From an uncultured Ruminobacter sp. (GTDB lineage: Bacteria > Pseudomonadota > Gammaproteobacteria > Enterobacterales > Succinivibrionaceae): a stretch of DNA of 64,000 nucleotides. The position numbers were made by a program, and so were the translations under genes. The DNA is taken from positions 17,589 to 81,588 of the forward strand of contig CACWVT010000004.1 of assembly GCA_902764345.1 (NCBI GenBank). Direction: 5' to 3'. Below are positions 19,488 to 29,387 of this stretch, one piece after another. The notes under the pieces were generated by a model. That model was not told where the DNA came from, did not search any database, and saw only the letters and a list, made by a program, of their open reading frames with translations. Numbering within the stretch: the first letter of the stretch is position 1; every line of letters starts with the position of its first letter.

Positions 19488-20627
19488 ATGAGGAGAGTTA
19501 TTTTGAACAGATTATCCGCCCTTCTAATCGGCACATTAATCAGTGCCATGGGCATCAGCCTCAGTGCCGAAGCCGCCACGGGCTCCCATACGGCGTACGG
19601 TGTGGAACAGCATCACCATGGCAAAAAGCCGCAAAGCATCAAATCACACATTCCGCCAAAGGATGATGCTCTCCTGAAAAAACTTGCAAATGATACTGGC
19701 GGAATCACCTACGATGAACTTAGAACCGCCTATCTGCAGGCAGAAAAGAAACAGTCCATCATTGACGCGATGAACAGACCGGGAGAAGCCAAACCCTGGT
19801 ACCAGTACCGCAAAATTTTCATTGTACCGAAAAGAATCAACGAAGGCCGTGAATTCCTGAAGACCAACAGAGCAATCTTCAAAAAGGCTGAAAACACCTA
19901 CCATGTGGAACCGGAAATAGTGGCCGCCATCATCGGCGTTGAAACCTACTACGGAGCAAACATGGGCAACTACAGAGTTCTGGATGCCCTTTATACCCTG
20001 GGCTTCCATTATCCAAAGAGAGCCGAATATTTCAGCAGGGAATTTGCGAACTACGTAAAGCTGGCAAAGCAGCAGGGCTGGAAACACAATGATATCAAAG
20101 GCTCTTACGCCGGAGCCATGGGCATGGGACAGTTCATGCCATGGAGCTACATGAAATGGGCCGTTGACTTCAACGCAGACGGTCACAAGAATCTCTTCCG
20201 TGACAGATATGACGCCATCGGCAGCGTGGCAAACTACTTCCACGAGCACGAGTGGAAGCACGGCGAACCGGTAACATCAAAGGTAAAGGTAACATCTCCG
20301 GCGAAAGTCGAAGCGCTTCTTTCTGGAGACACCAAGCCTAACACTACCGTGGGCGAACTCAGAAAGAAAGGCGTAATCATTTCCGAACGTTACGGAAATG
20401 CCGTAAAGTGCCGCCTGTTCAGATTCCAAACTGAAAACGGATGGGATTACTACATCGGCTTCCATAACTTCTACGTAATTACGAGATACAATAAGAGTCC
20501 GCTGTACGCCATGGCCGTCTATGATCTCAGCCGTGAAATTACTAAGCCGGCAGCCGCACCGCAGAAAAAGCCGGTTAAGAAGCCTGACAGCCGCAAAAAG
20601 GACAAAGTTCACCCTAAACACAGATAA
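19488..20627 (+). CDS. mltB: Membrane-bound lytic murein transglycosylase B
   Basis: The product has 379 residues. MltB (GH103) cuts the MurNAc-GlcNAc bond of peptidoglycan and leaves 1,6-anhydro ends. The catalytic Glu is in IVAAIIGVETYYGAN near residue 153, and GSYAGAMGMGQFMPWSYMKW follows near 205. A signal peptide ends around SLSAEAA. No lipobox Cys is seen, so it may be soluble and periplasmic rather than a lipoprotein. A basic, Pro/Lys-rich tail of 35 residues closes it. It begins the mltB-rlpA-dacA-ybeD set, consistent with a wall-trimming role next to the elongasome genes. Confidence 0.93.
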   Translation: MRRVILNRLSALLIGTLISAMGISLSAEAATGSHTAYGVEQHHHGKKPQSIKSHIPPKDDALLKKLANDTGGITYDELRTAYLQAEKKQSIIDAMNRPGEAKPWYQYRKIFIVPKRINEGREFLKTNRAIFKKAENTYHVEPEIVAAIIGVETYYGANMGNYRVLDALYTLGFHYPKRAEYFSREFANYVKLAKQQGWKHNDIKGSYAGAMGMGQFMPWSYMKWAVDFNADGHKNLFRDRYDAIGSVANYFHEHEWKHGEPVTSKVKVTSPAKVEALLSGDTKPNTTVGELRKKGVIISERYGNAVKCRLFRFQTENGWDYYIGFHNFYVITRYNKSPLYAMAVYDLSREITKPAAAPQKKPVKKPDSRKKDKVHPKHR

Positions 20628-20648
20628 TTCCGCCTCCGGGAGAACCGC

Positions 20649-21512
20649 ATGAACAAATTTTTATCATCCATGACATCAGTCTGCTTCGGTGCAGGCCTGC
20701 TTCTGCAGGGTTGCGTCACCGTCAGTGAGAACCCTTCCGTGGAAGACGGTGGCAACCCGGCCGTCACAACAGGAGCCAACACCTCCGGTGCATATTACGG
20801 CACAGGCCCGAACAACAGCCGTCCGGCACCGCAGACCCGTCCGGTGGATCTTACCAATGTCACCGGAGCCAAGCTCACTTCTGAAAAATACAGCGTCAGG
20901 GGCAACAAGGACTATGTCGTTCTCGGTCAGAAATATAAGGTATGGCGCGACGTGGACAGCTATTACGAGGAAGGTACCGCTTCCTGGTACGGTCCGGGAT
21001 TTCACGGACAGAACACGTCGAACGGTGAACCTTACAATATGAACGGCTATACCGCCGCTCACAAGAACCTGCCTCTCCCGAGCTTCCTTAAGGTTACGAA
21101 TCTGGAAAACGGCAAGGCCGTCATAGTAAGGGTTAACGACCGCGGACCGTTCCACGGCAACAGAATACTGGATCTTTCCAAAGGTGCAGCCTCCAAGATA
21201 GGCGTAATCGGTCCCGGCACAGCCCGCGTCAGCGTGGAACTCATCAAGACAGTGCCAAACGATGAACAGACCAGCATGAATCTGCTCAACGGATACAAGC
21301 CTTATATTCAGATTTTCAGCACCATGGATTATAATAAGGCGGAAAACATAAAAAACAGTCTGGCGAAAGAAACCGGAAAGCCGGTATTCATTCAGAACTA
21401 CCAGCAGGCATACAGAATAAAGGTCGGTCCTCTCAAACAGGAAGAAGCCGCATCGACCCTGTCAAAAATAAAGCAGTGCGGATATTCCGGAGCCTTCTTT
21501 ACGGCAGACTGA
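20649..21512 (+). CDS. rlpA: Rare lipoprotein A, septal lytic transglycosylase
   Basis: The product has 287 residues. The signal peptide has lipobox LLQGC. The double-psi beta-barrel domain (about residues 110-205) carries GTASWYGPGFHG and the catalytic Asp in VRVNDRGPFHG. A SPOR domain follows (about 215-287), which binds denuded glycan strands at the septum. RlpA cleaves such denuded strands in Pseudomonas. It sits 21 bp after mltB and 30 bp before dacA, the conserved order. Confidence 0.95.
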   Translation: MNKFLSSMTSVCFGAGLLLQGCVTVSENPSVEDGGNPAVTTGANTSGAYYGTGPNNSRPAPQTRPVDLTNVTGAKLTSEKYSVRGNKDYVVLGQKYKVWRDVDSYYEEGTASWYGPGFHGQNTSNGEPYNMNGYTAAHKNLPLPSFLKVTNLENGKAVIVRVNDRGPFHGNRILDLSKGAASKIGVIGPGTARVSVELIKTVPNDEQTSMNLLNGYKPYIQIFSTMDYNKAENIKNSLAKETGKPVFIQNYQQAYRIKVGPLKQEEAASTLSKIKQCGYSGAFFTAD

Positions 21513-21542
21513 TAAAAAATTAATGAAAGGAACAGAAAACAA

Positions 21543-22766
21543 ATGTTATCCAAGATAATATCAACTTTTATTGCATCCGTGTTACTTACCGGTTCGGCAA
21601 TCGCCATGGCAGATGCCACGGTTAACGTGCCTGAATCAAGCGTCCTTCCTCCTCCGGCTCCGAGCGAGCACATTCCGGAACCGCCTTCACCTAACGTCCG
21701 CGCCTATCTTCTCATGGACTACGCTTCAGGCCGCGTGCTTTTCGGGAAAGCTTACGAGGATCAGATTGATCCTGCATCCCTCACCAAAATGATGACCTCA
21801 TACGTAATCGGACAGGAAATCAGACTCGGCAGACTTCACCTTGACGACAAGGTTACCATCAGTGAAAACGCCTGGAGCAAAAATTACTCAGACTCATCAA
21901 AAATGTTCATTGAAGTTGGCAAGGAAGTTCCGGTCGAACTTCTCAACAAGGGCATCATCATAGCTTCCGGCAACGACGCCTGCATAGCAATGGCAGAACA
22001 CATTGCAGGTTCCGAAAGCTCCTTTGCCTCACTTATGAACGAATGGGCTAAGAGAATCGGTCTCAAGGGCACTCATTTCGTGAACAGTCACGGTCTCTAT
22101 GACGAAAACCACTACTCCACAGCCTACGACATGGCTCTGCTGGGCCGTGCGCTCATCAGGGATCTTCCTGAGGAATACGCCATCTATTCCGAAAAGGAAT
22201 TCTCCTTCAACGGCATCAAACAGATGAACAGAAACAAGCTGCTGTGGGACACCACCATTAACGCCGACGGCATCAAGACAGGTCACCTCAGTCAGGTAGG
22301 CTACAACCTTGTGGCATCAGCAGTACATCCTACCAATGGCATGAGACTGATTTCCGTTATCATCGGTGACGTCAGCGAAAAGGAACGTGCTGCCCATTCA
22401 AAGGAACTTCTGCGTTACGGTATGCGCTTCTATGAACCATACACAGCATTCAAGCAGGGACAGGTTCTTGCGACCAAGGAAGTACGTCTCGGTGACAAGG
22501 ATACCCTAAGCATCGGTACTGCTTCCGACGTAAGTCTGGTTGTACCGGTAAACTCAGTAAACCGCATGAAAGCCGAATACTCGCTTGATCAGAAAAACCT
22601 GGTAGCCCCTATCCAGAAGGGAACCAAGATCGGCGTGCTGAACCTTTCACTTGACGGAAAGGTTATCTATAAAACCAATCTGGTGGCTCTTGATGAAATC
22701 AAGGAAGGCGGATTCGCATCCAGAACCTGGGACCACGTAGTGATATTTTTTAAGGATTTATTCTAA
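21543..22766 (+). CDS. dacA: D-alanyl-D-alanine carboxypeptidase (PBP5/6)
   Basis: The product has 407 residues with a signal peptide ending near AIAMADA. It trims the terminal D-Ala of pentapeptides. Active-site motifs are SLTK (DPASLTKMMTSY), SGN (IIIASGNDACIAM) and KTG (ADGIKTGHLSQ). The PBP5 C-terminal beta domain follows, and the last 20 residues (RTWDHVVIFFKDLF) form the amphipathic membrane anchor. The stop overlaps the ybeD start (TAATG). Confidence 0.97.
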   Translation: MLSKIISTFIASVLLTGSAIAMADATVNVPESSVLPPPAPSEHIPEPPSPNVRAYLLMDYASGRVLFGKAYEDQIDPASLTKMMTSYVIGQEIRLGRLHLDDKVTISENAWSKNYSDSSKMFIEVGKEVPVELLNKGIIIASGNDACIAMAEHIAGSESSFASLMNEWAKRIGLKGTHFVNSHGLYDENHYSTAYDMALLGRALIRDLPEEYAIYSEKEFSFNGIKQMNRNKLLWDTTINADGIKTGHLSQVGYNLVASAVHPTNGMRLISVIIGDVSEKERAAHSKELLRYGMRFYEPYTAFKQGQVLATKEVRLGDKDTLSIGTASDVSLVVPVNSVNRMKAEYSLDQKNLVAPIQKGTKIGVLNLSLDGKVIYKTNLVALDEIKEGGFASRTWDHVVIFFKDLF

Positions 22767-23062
22767 TGACCGAAAATACCAATGCTCCGGAAAAGGAAGA
22801 ACCAAAGCTTGAGGAACTCATTGAGTTTCCGGCAAAGCTGACCTTCAAGTTCATCGGCAACAACAATGATGCCGTGGAAAAGATCATCTCCGCATTCTTT
22901 GCTGATAAGCTGACTCTTGCCTGCGACATCAGCGCCGGCCGCAAGAGCCGTACCGGCAAGTACATCACCTTCAACGTTACCACCACCGTTAACGACAAGG
23001 AAATCCTCTACAGGATCTACAAGGAAGGTGCTGAACTCCCGCACATTCAGCATGTGCTATAA
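22766..23062 (+). CDS. ybeD: DUF493 family protein YbeD
   Basis: The product has 98 residues. The DUF493 fold is recognisable by IEFPAKLTFKFIG and KYITFNVTTTVNDKEIL. Function is not established; it is an ACT-like small protein. In enterobacteria it is followed by lipB and lipA, but here a terminator-like hairpin and sanA follow instead. Its start overlaps the dacA stop. Confidence 0.92.
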   Translation: MTENTNAPEKEEPKLEELIEFPAKLTFKFIGNNNDAVEKIISAFFADKLTLACDISAGRKSRTGKYITFNVTTTVNDKEILYRIYKEGAELPHIQHVL

Positions 23063-23075
23063 TGTCGGCTAAGGA

Positions 23076-23107
23076 AACGGCCACACCATCCCGGTACAGT
23101 GGCCGTT
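23076..23107 (+). terminator. Hairpin after ybeD
   Basis: A perfect 9-bp stem (AACGGCCAC / GTGGCCGTT) with a 14-nt loop lies just after ybeD. No U-run follows, so terminator function is uncertain. Confidence 0.45.
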
Positions 23108-23127
23108 AAATACGGAATTCAGGTAAT

Positions 23128-23937
23128 ATGCGTCAGAACTCATTTTCAATCGAATACGGAACCTTCCTTAGGAAGGTTTTTTACGTATTCGCCATTTTTG
23201 TGCTTCTGATGCTTGTTCTGACATGCATCATGATGAGTGACATCTCGCGCATGTCCGCCTATACATACAACTCCATTGAAAAAATCCCGCACAACCGTAC
23301 AGGTCTGCTGCTGGGCACCTCAAAATTCGTATCCCGCAACAAGATCAACCAATACTATCTGAACCGCATCAACGCTGCGGTGGAACTCTATCTGAGCGGC
23401 AAGATCGACTATATCGTGGTATCCGGAGACAATGCCCTCAAATCCTATAATGAACCGCGCACCATGCGTAAGGATCTGATTAAGATGGGAGTTCCCCCTG
23501 ATCACATATATCTGGATTACGCAGGATTCAGAACCCTTGACAGCGTAGTCAGAATAAAACACATCTTCAAGCAGGACAGCGTAACCATCATAAGTCAGGA
23601 CTTTCATAACGAAAGAGCCATATACATAGCAAGGCATAACGGCATCAATGCCATTGCGTTCAATGCACACGTACCGAGACAGGACTTTTTCGTGTCAAAC
23701 GTCAGGGAATTCTTTGCCAGATTAAAGTGCATTCTCGACGTATACCTCTTTAACAGCAAGCCAAAGTTTCTGGGAGATTCGATTGAAATCGGCGGTGAAA
23801 ACATTTCACCGAAACATGCCCAGCTCCATGAGAGCACTACGGACAGAAACCATGAAGCTGCTGAAAACGGCAAAAATCAGCATAATGACGTCGTCTCCGA
23901 AGAAGCTGATAAACCTTCGGAGCCGCAAACGGAATAG
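23128..23937 (+). CDS. sanA: SanA-like DUF218 (YdcF/SanA) membrane protein
   Basis: The product has 269 residues. There is one N-terminal membrane helix (about 17-38), then the DUF218 domain. Motifs are close to E. coli SanA: GLLLGTSKF, YIVVSGDNALKSYNEP, LDYAGFRTLDSVVR and IISQDFHNERAIYIA. SanA supports envelope barrier function (vancomycin resistance at high temperature); the biochemical activity is not known. A hydrophilic tail of about 50 residues rich in Glu, His and Asn goes beyond the E. coli protein. It may be co-transcribed with ybeD if the hairpin between them is leaky. Confidence 0.9.
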   Translation: MRQNSFSIEYGTFLRKVFYVFAIFVLLMLVLTCIMMSDISRMSAYTYNSIEKIPHNRTGLLLGTSKFVSRNKINQYYLNRINAAVELYLSGKIDYIVVSGDNALKSYNEPRTMRKDLIKMGVPPDHIYLDYAGFRTLDSVVRIKHIFKQDSVTIISQDFHNERAIYIARHNGINAIAFNAHVPRQDFFVSNVREFFARLKCILDVYLFNSKPKFLGDSIEIGGENISPKHAQLHESTTDRNHEAAENGKNQHNDVVSEEADKPSEPQTE

Positions 23938-23969
23938 CATCGGACCGGGACTGAGTCCCCTAAACGAAA

Positions 23970-24042
23970 AACGTACCGTGGCTTCCCTGCTGCAGGGACT
24001 TAATGCACCGGTTAGGCGATTCCTCTAACCGTTATGTACGTT
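23970..24042 (+). ncRNA. Candidate three-way-junction RNA element between sanA and modF
   Basis: An outer 7-bp stem (AACGTAC 23970 / GTACGTT 24036) encloses two hairpins: TCCCT/AGGGA (23984-23998) and CGGTTAG/CTAACCG (24009-24031). It matches no known riboswitch I recognise and lacks the hammerhead core. It lies about 190 nt ahead of modF. Confidence 0.35.
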
Positions 24043-24234
24043 ACGGCCATTACCAGTCATCTTCTTTTGCAGAAGCCGTAAAATACCTGTTGAGAGAACA
24101 GTCCGAACTATTTAAAATACCCTGCAGTGGACTTATGCATATTCCCTCTCTGTCGCAAAACTTTCAGATACTGAGATTCAGACTCACGGAATCATGTCCT
24201 GGTTTTTACAACAAATACAAACATAGGATTTATC

Positions 24235-25683
24235 ATGTACAGCTGGAAAGATTGTATATTTCTGACCAAAGACGGTCAGGCTCATTTCTGTTTAAAAAAC
24301 CTTACCCTGGACGATCACTGTTTCTGCACCGTCATAGGACAGAACGGCAGCGGTAAAAGTCTTTTTGCGAGAGCCGTCTGCAATGAACTCAAGCTTTCAA
24401 GCGGTACGGTGCCGGAATCAGTAAAGGTTGCCAACATCTCCTTTGAAAAGCAGCTGGAGTTCATTGAGGAGGATTTCAACAGACGCAACAGCGATACCGA
24501 GAGTGACCTTATCGGCTACACACCGATGGAAATGTTTCTTAAGGTTAACGAAGACAAGAGAGTCATCAGCAGACTGTGCGAATCACTTCATTTCAGCTAT
24601 GCCCTAAACCGCTCATACCACAAGCTTTCAAGCGGTGAAGGCAGAAAAACCCTAATCATTGAAGCACTGCTCAAGGAACCGGACCTGATTGTTCTGGACT
24701 CACCTTTTGACGGACTTGACGTAAAGACCAGAGAGGATCTGCAGCAGATGCTGATCGATGTCTACAATCAGGGCAAGTCAATCATTGTTACAGTGAACCG
24801 CTTTGACGAAATCAATCCGGTATGTCAGAAGCTGGGGCTCATCATGGACAAGGAACTGGTCAAATTCGGTGACAAGGACGAGGTTCTCAACAACAGTGAG
24901 GTTAAGCAGCTTACCCATTATGAAAAGCTTCCGAAAATCTACAGTCTTCCCGAAGTACCTGAAGACTGTCGTGACACCATCGACCGTTCCATTCCTATTG
25001 CCGTACTTAAAGACGTAACGGTACAGTATGAAGATCACGTAATCCTCAATAAACTCAACTGGACCATAAATCCGTACGAACACTGGCAGATAAGCGGACC
25101 TAACGGCTGCGGAAAATCCACCCTGCTGTCACTCATAACCGGTGATAATCCTCAGGGGTACAGCAATGACCTTACCCTCTTCGGCATCAGAAGAGGCAGC
25201 GGAGAAACAATCTGGGACATTAAGAAGCACATCGGCTACGTAAGTCCGTCATTTCACCTTGATTACCGCGTAAGCTGCTCCGTAATCAGCGTTATTCTTT
25301 CAGGCTACTTCGATACCATCGGCATTTATGAACAGCCCGGAGACCAGAAGATAAATCTGGCCATGCAGTGGCTGAAGATTTTAGGTCTCAGGGAACAGGC
25401 GAACAGCAGTTTCAGATCACTGTCCTATGGACAGCAGCGACTGGTGCTTATCGTCAGAGCCCTGGTCAAGCAGCCGCCGCTCCTTATTCTGGATGAGCCT
25501 CTGCAGGGACTTGACGCACTCAGCCGCGAACTCGTAAGACGATTCGTTGAATTCCTGATGAAAAACGGTGAAACCCAGATTCTCTTCGTATCCCATCATG
25601 AGGAGGATGCTCCGAGAGGAATAACCCATCACCTGATTTTCAAGGACAACGGCACAAGAACATTTGACGTGGAAATCAAATAA
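24235..25683 (+). CDS. modF: ModF-type tandem ATPase of the ABC superfamily
   Basis: The product has 482 residues (E. coli ModF 490). Two ABC cassettes are seen: Walker A GQNGSGKS near residue 36 with LSSGEGRK, and GPNGCGKST near 290 with SLSYGQQRL and LLILDEPLQGLD. The second half is almost identical in pattern to E. coli ModF (NPQGYSNDLTLFG, GSGETIWDIKKHIGYVS). ModF is linked to molybdate transport operons, but its role is unproved, and no modABC genes are in this window. It has no membrane segments. Confidence 0.93.
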   Translation: MYSWKDCIFLTKDGQAHFCLKNLTLDDHCFCTVIGQNGSGKSLFARAVCNELKLSSGTVPESVKVANISFEKQLEFIEEDFNRRNSDTESDLIGYTPMEMFLKVNEDKRVISRLCESLHFSYALNRSYHKLSSGEGRKTLIIEALLKEPDLIVLDSPFDGLDVKTREDLQQMLIDVYNQGKSIIVTVNRFDEINPVCQKLGLIMDKELVKFGDKDEVLNNSEVKQLTHYEKLPKIYSLPEVPEDCRDTIDRSIPIAVLKDVTVQYEDHVILNKLNWTINPYEHWQISGPNGCGKSTLLSLITGDNPQGYSNDLTLFGIRRGSGETIWDIKKHIGYVSPSFHLDYRVSCSVISVILSGYFDTIGIYEQPGDQKINLAMQWLKILGLREQANSSFRSLSYGQQRLVLIVRALVKQPPLLILDEPLQGLDALSRELVRRFVEFLMKNGETQILFVSHHEEDAPRGITHHLIFKDNGTRTFDVEIK

Positions 25684-25798
25684 TTCGCTCACTGAAAGGA
25701 CATCCTTAAACAAAGCAGGGATTCCCTGTTTTCAGGATCATATTCTGAAAAAGCCGAAGAGGAGGAATGTTGACATCATTTCTCCGTTCTAATAAAGT

Positions 25799-25830
25799 AG
25801 GTCGGAAGGTTTCCTCCCGGCCTTATTTTC
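25799..25830 (+). terminator. Terminator after modF
   Basis: A 7-pair stem (AGGTCGG / CCGGCCT, one G-U pair) is followed by TATTTTC. Confidence 0.55.
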
Positions 25831-25973
25831 TCCCGCCGACATTTTATGTTTTCAACAGACATGATAATCATAAAGAACGGAAGATAACCGAGAACTCCGA
25901 TCAAACCGATAACCATAATTAAGGAGCACACGCCTGACGGCCCGTGTTTCGGAACATTTTCAGGATAAAACAG

Positions 25974-26921
25974 ATGCCCAAAATATCAGTAATAATTCCT
26001 ATATACAATGTCGAAGAATATCTGCCTGCCTGCCTTGATTCTCTGCTTTCACAGACATTTACGGACTGGGAAGCGGTATGCGTGGTGGACGGAAGTCCTG
26101 ATAACAGCGGTGAAATACTTAAGGAATATGCACTTAAGGACTCAAGAATCAGGGCAGTTTTTCAGGAAAACCGAGGTGTTTCCGCAACACGCAATACAGG
26201 TCTCGGACTCGCAACCGGAGAATATGTATGTTATCTTGATTCCGACGATGAATATTCTCCATTCTTTCTCGAAAGGATGTATGATGCGGTAAGGGACGGC
26301 AAAGCCGACATTGCCTACTGTGAAATCGCAAGAGACAAAAAACTTCTCAGCACGGCTCCGGTGGCGCCGAATTACCATGACAACGTCTTTGAAAACTTCG
26401 TCACCAAAAAACTCGATATAAAGATATACACTCCCAACAAGATCTTTCGAAGGGACTTGATAAAGGACATCTCCTTCCCGGAAAACATTGCCATTGGCGA
26501 GGATGTGGTATACATATACAAAATCATGTACCGCACAAAAAAAATAGCGTATGTACCGGAACGACTCTATTATTACAGAGACAGAAGCGGTTCTGCCGTA
26601 AACACCTCTCTCTCAGAAAAAATCATCATGAACAACTTCATGGTGGCGGAACTCATACTGAAGGAATTTAAGGATAAGGAAATGTCCTGCCTTTCCAGAA
26701 AATACGTAAACAGAAGAATGGCCTACAGATTCTTCAAGTTCGCAGTTACCGAACCCATTCACTCAGAAAACGGCGCACGTAAGAAGGAATGGTACGTTTA
26801 CACCTGGCCGCTGCTAAGGAAGTTTAAGGATGCAGGCATATATAAGCCGCAGCATCTGTCGCTTAAAAACCGCATAAGATCCTGGCTGTTCCTTAACTTT
26901 ACCGGACGTCAGAAGAGTTAG
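25974..26921 (+). CDS. Family 2 glycosyltransferase
   Basis: The product has about 315 residues, a GT-A fold enzyme of the EpsJ/WcaA type. The N-terminal motif PKISVIIPIYNVEEYLPACL and the DxD-like LDSDDEY near residue 90 bind the nucleotide sugar; ENRGVSATRNTG is typical of the family. The acceptor is unknown. No other polysaccharide genes are adjacent, so it is an orphan between modF and proA. The ATG with AGGA upstream was preferred over a GTG ten codons earlier. Confidence 0.9.
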   Translation: MPKISVIIPIYNVEEYLPACLDSLLSQTFTDWEAVCVVDGSPDNSGEILKEYALKDSRIRAVFQENRGVSATRNTGLGLATGEYVCYLDSDDEYSPFFLERMYDAVRDGKADIAYCEIARDKKLLSTAPVAPNYHDNVFENFVTKKLDIKIYTPNKIFRRDLIKDISFPENIAIGEDVVYIYKIMYRTKKIAYVPERLYYYRDRSGSAVNTSLSEKIIMNNFMVAELILKEFKDKEMSCLSRKYVNRRMAYRFFKFAVTEPIHSENGARKKEWYVYTWPLLRKFKDAGIYKPQHLSLKNRIRSWLFLNFTGRQKS

Positions 26922-26939
26922 ACAGGACCAGAAAAACAT

Positions 26940-26969
26940 AAAGGGATTTACGAATACGTAAATCCCTTT
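26940..26969. terminator. Bidirectional terminator between the glycosyltransferase gene and proA
   Basis: A perfect 13-bp stem (AAAGGGATTTACG / CGTAAATCCCTTT) with a 4-nt loop separates two convergent genes. It has A and T runs on its flanks. Confidence 0.85.
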
Positions 26970-26992
26970 ATCGTTATCATGCATACTGAGGA

Positions 26993-28252
26993 TTAGCTGC
27001 GAACGGCGTAATCACCTTCAATAATCCACTTGTAGCTGGTGAGCTCAACGAGGCCCATAGGACCTCTTGCATGCAGCTTCTGGGTGGAAATTGCAACCTC
27101 TGCGCCAAGACCGAACTGGGCCCCGTCAGAGAAACGGGTTGACGCATTAACATAGGCACATGCAGAACCGGCCTCATTCACGAATCTTAAGGCATTTGCA
27201 TGGTCGTTGGTCAGAATGGCGTCAGAGTGGCAGGCTTCATATTTCTGCATATGGGAAATAACCTGATCGAGACCGTCAACAACGGCCACGTTCAAACAAA
27301 GAGACAGCCATTCAGTTGCAAAATCCTCTTCTTTACCTTCTGTAACCATGCTTCCGGCAACTGAAGATGCATAAGCGAGGGCCTCACCGTGGCAAACCAT
27401 TCTAACCTTCTTTTCAGTCATGCGGGCAGCAAGCTTCGGAATGAATGAGGAAGCTATGTTTCTGTGAACCAGAATGGTGTCAACGCTGTTGCAGGCACTA
27501 GGCTTCTGAATCTTGGAGTTTTCAATAACGTCAAGAGCTCTTTCCTGATCGGCTGATTCATCCACAAAAATATGACCGACGCCGAAACCGCCAATAATTA
27601 CCGGAATGGTGCTTTCATGCTTGCAGAGCATGTGAAGCTTGGCACCACCGCGCGGAATAATCATGTCCACGTATTTATCAAGGTGCAGAAGCTCGGTAAC
27701 ATAGGCGCGGTCCGGATCCTCAATGTACTGTACTGAAGCGGCTGGAAGTCCAGCAGCCTCAAGACCTCTCTGGATAATTCTCACAATAACGGCATTGGTG
27801 TTGAAGGTTTCCCTGCCGCCGCGGAGAATGCACGCATTGCCTGTTTTGAGACAGAGTGAGGTAATGTCCACGGTTACGTTTGGTCTGGCTTCATAGATAA
27901 CCCCCACAACCCCGAGAGGCACCCTGCGCTTTAACAGCTTGAGTCCGTTAGGAAGCACCCTGCTGTCATATTCGGAACCGACAGGATCGTCAAGAAGAAC
28001 GACCTTTCTCATGTCTGAAAGAATATCATTCACACGCTTTTCATTAAGCATGAGACGGTCAAGCATGGCTTCACCGATTCCGCTTTCGCGGGCATTCTTA
28101 AGGTCAGTGGCGTTTGCTTCAAGTATCTCCTGTACCGAATCCTGTAAAATGTCGGCAATTTTGGTGATAGCCTCATTCTTGCGGGCGGTTGACAGGGATG
28201 CCAGAACATAAGAGCTCTGCTTGGCTCTCTGACCTAATAAATTCATATCCAT
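26993..28252 (-). CDS. proA: Gamma-glutamyl phosphate reductase
   Basis: The product has 419 residues. It reduces glutamyl-5-phosphate with NADPH to glutamate semialdehyde, the second step of proline synthesis. The ALDH-fold catalytic Cys is in [14 protein letters not shown] near residue 256. [13 protein letters not shown] and LRGGRE are family landmarks. It lies nine bases after proB, so the pair is an operon. An ATG two codons later is an alternative start. Confidence 0.97.
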   Translation of the reverse strand: MDMNLLGQRAKQSSYVLASLSTARKNEAITKIADILQDSVQEILEANATDLKNARESGIGEAMLDRLMLNEKRVNDILSDMRKVVLLDDPVGSEYDSRVLPNGLKLLKRRVPLGVVGVIYEARPNVTVDITSLCLKTGNACILRGGRETFNTNAVIVRIIQRGLEAAGLPAASVQYIEDPDRAYVTELLHLDKYVDMIIPRGGAKLHMLCKHESTIPVIIGGFGVGHIFVDESADQERALDVIENSKIQKPSACNSVDTILVHRNIASSFIPKLAARMTEKKVRMVCHGEALAYASSVAGSMVTEGKEEDFATEWLSLCLNVAVVDGLDQVISHMQKYEACHSDAILTNDHANALRFVNEAGSACAYVNASTRFSDGAQFGLGAEVAISTQKLHARGPMGLVELTSYKWIIEGDYAVRS

Positions 28253-28261
28253 GGTATTCTT

Positions 28262-29368
28262 TTACTCCAAAACCACTAAATCGTCACGATGAACGGCAAC
28301 CTGTCCGTGCTCGTAACCTAAAATATCTTCTATTTCTTCAGACCTGTGACCACAGATGGCGTTAAGCTCGGCACTGGTGTATCTGCTGATACCGTGGGCT
28401 ACGACCCTGCCGTCAGCATCACTTATGTTAACCACATCACCGCGCAGGAACTCGCCCTCAACTCCGATAATTCCCTTAGGCAGCAGGCTTGAACCTTTTG
28501 CCTTCAGAGCCGTTACCGCTCCGGCATCAACAACAATGGAGCATCTTGGCTTAGGACCGGCAAGAATCCAGGCCTTTCTGCCCTCAAGCGGATCACTTTC
28601 AGGACGGAAGGAGGTGCCGGTGTAGTCACCGTTTACAATACTTTCAATAATTCGCGGATCATCACCGGAGGCGATTACAACCTCAATACCGCTTCTGGTG
28701 GCAATTTCTGCTGCCTGCAGCTTGGTAGCCATGCCGCCGGTACCGAGTCCGCTGACGCTGTCACCTGCCAGAGCCTTTATTTCCGGAGTGATTTTTTCCA
28801 CGGTTCTGATGAGTGTAGCATCAGGATTTGAACGGGGATCAGCAGTGTAGAGTCCCTTCTGGTCGGTCAGCAGAATAAGCATGTCCGCATCAGAAAGGAT
28901 TGCAACCCTTGCAGAAAGGTTGTCATTATCACCAACCTTGATTTCAGCAGTGGCAACCGCATCATTCTCGTTAATAACCGGAATGATGTCATTGGCGATA
29001 AGGGCACCGAGAGTATCTCTGGCATTCAGAAAACGCTCACGATCCTCAAGATCCGCTCTTGTCAGCAGAATCTGACCGATGTGAAGTCCGTAGATTTCAA
29101 AAAGATTCTGCCAGGTATTCATCAGGAAGGTCTGCCCAACGGAAGCAAGCATCTGCTTGTTGGCTATGGTTCTCGGAAGAGCCGGGTAACCCAGAACCTC
29201 ACGTCCGGCCGCAACAGCACCGGAACTTACAACAACGATGTGATGCCCTTTTTTGGCCAGGGCGGACAGAACTCTTACCACCTCAATCATATGTGCTGGA
29301 TCAAGGCGTTTAGTACCTGAAGTAAGCATTGAGGTACCAAATTTTACAACTATAGTCTTTGCGTTCAA
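28262..29368 (-). CDS. proB: Glutamate 5-kinase
   Basis: The product has 368 residues. The amino-acid kinase domain (1-260) shows [25 protein letters not shown] and [13 protein letters not shown] domain (275-368) follows, as in E. coli. It phosphorylates glutamate and is feedback-inhibited by proline in the family. It is transcribed with proA and starts 19 bp after the frsA stop. Confidence 0.97.
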   Translation of the reverse strand: MNAKTIVVKFGTSMLTSGTKRLDPAHMIEVVRVLSALAKKGHHIVVVSSGAVAAGREVLGYPALPRTIANKQMLASVGQTFLMNTWQNLFEIYGLHIGQILLTRADLEDRERFLNARDTLGALIANDIIPVINENDAVATAEIKVGDNDNLSARVAILSDADMLILLTDQKGLYTADPRSNPDATLIRTVEKITPEIKALAGDSVSGLGTGGMATKLQAAEIATRSGIEVVIASGDDPRIIESIVNGDYTGTSFRPESDPLEGRKAWILAGPKPRCSIVVDAGAVTALKAKGSSLLPKGIIGVEGEFLRGDVVNISDADGRVVAHGISRYTSAELNAICGHRSEEIEDILGYEHGQVAVHRDDLVVLE

Positions 29369-29387
29369 TTTCTTAAATCCGGCAGTT

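Noticed and set aside
24003-24356. 117-codon frame overlapping the start of modF
   Set aside because: It overlaps a well-supported gene and the three-helix element and has no recognisable features.
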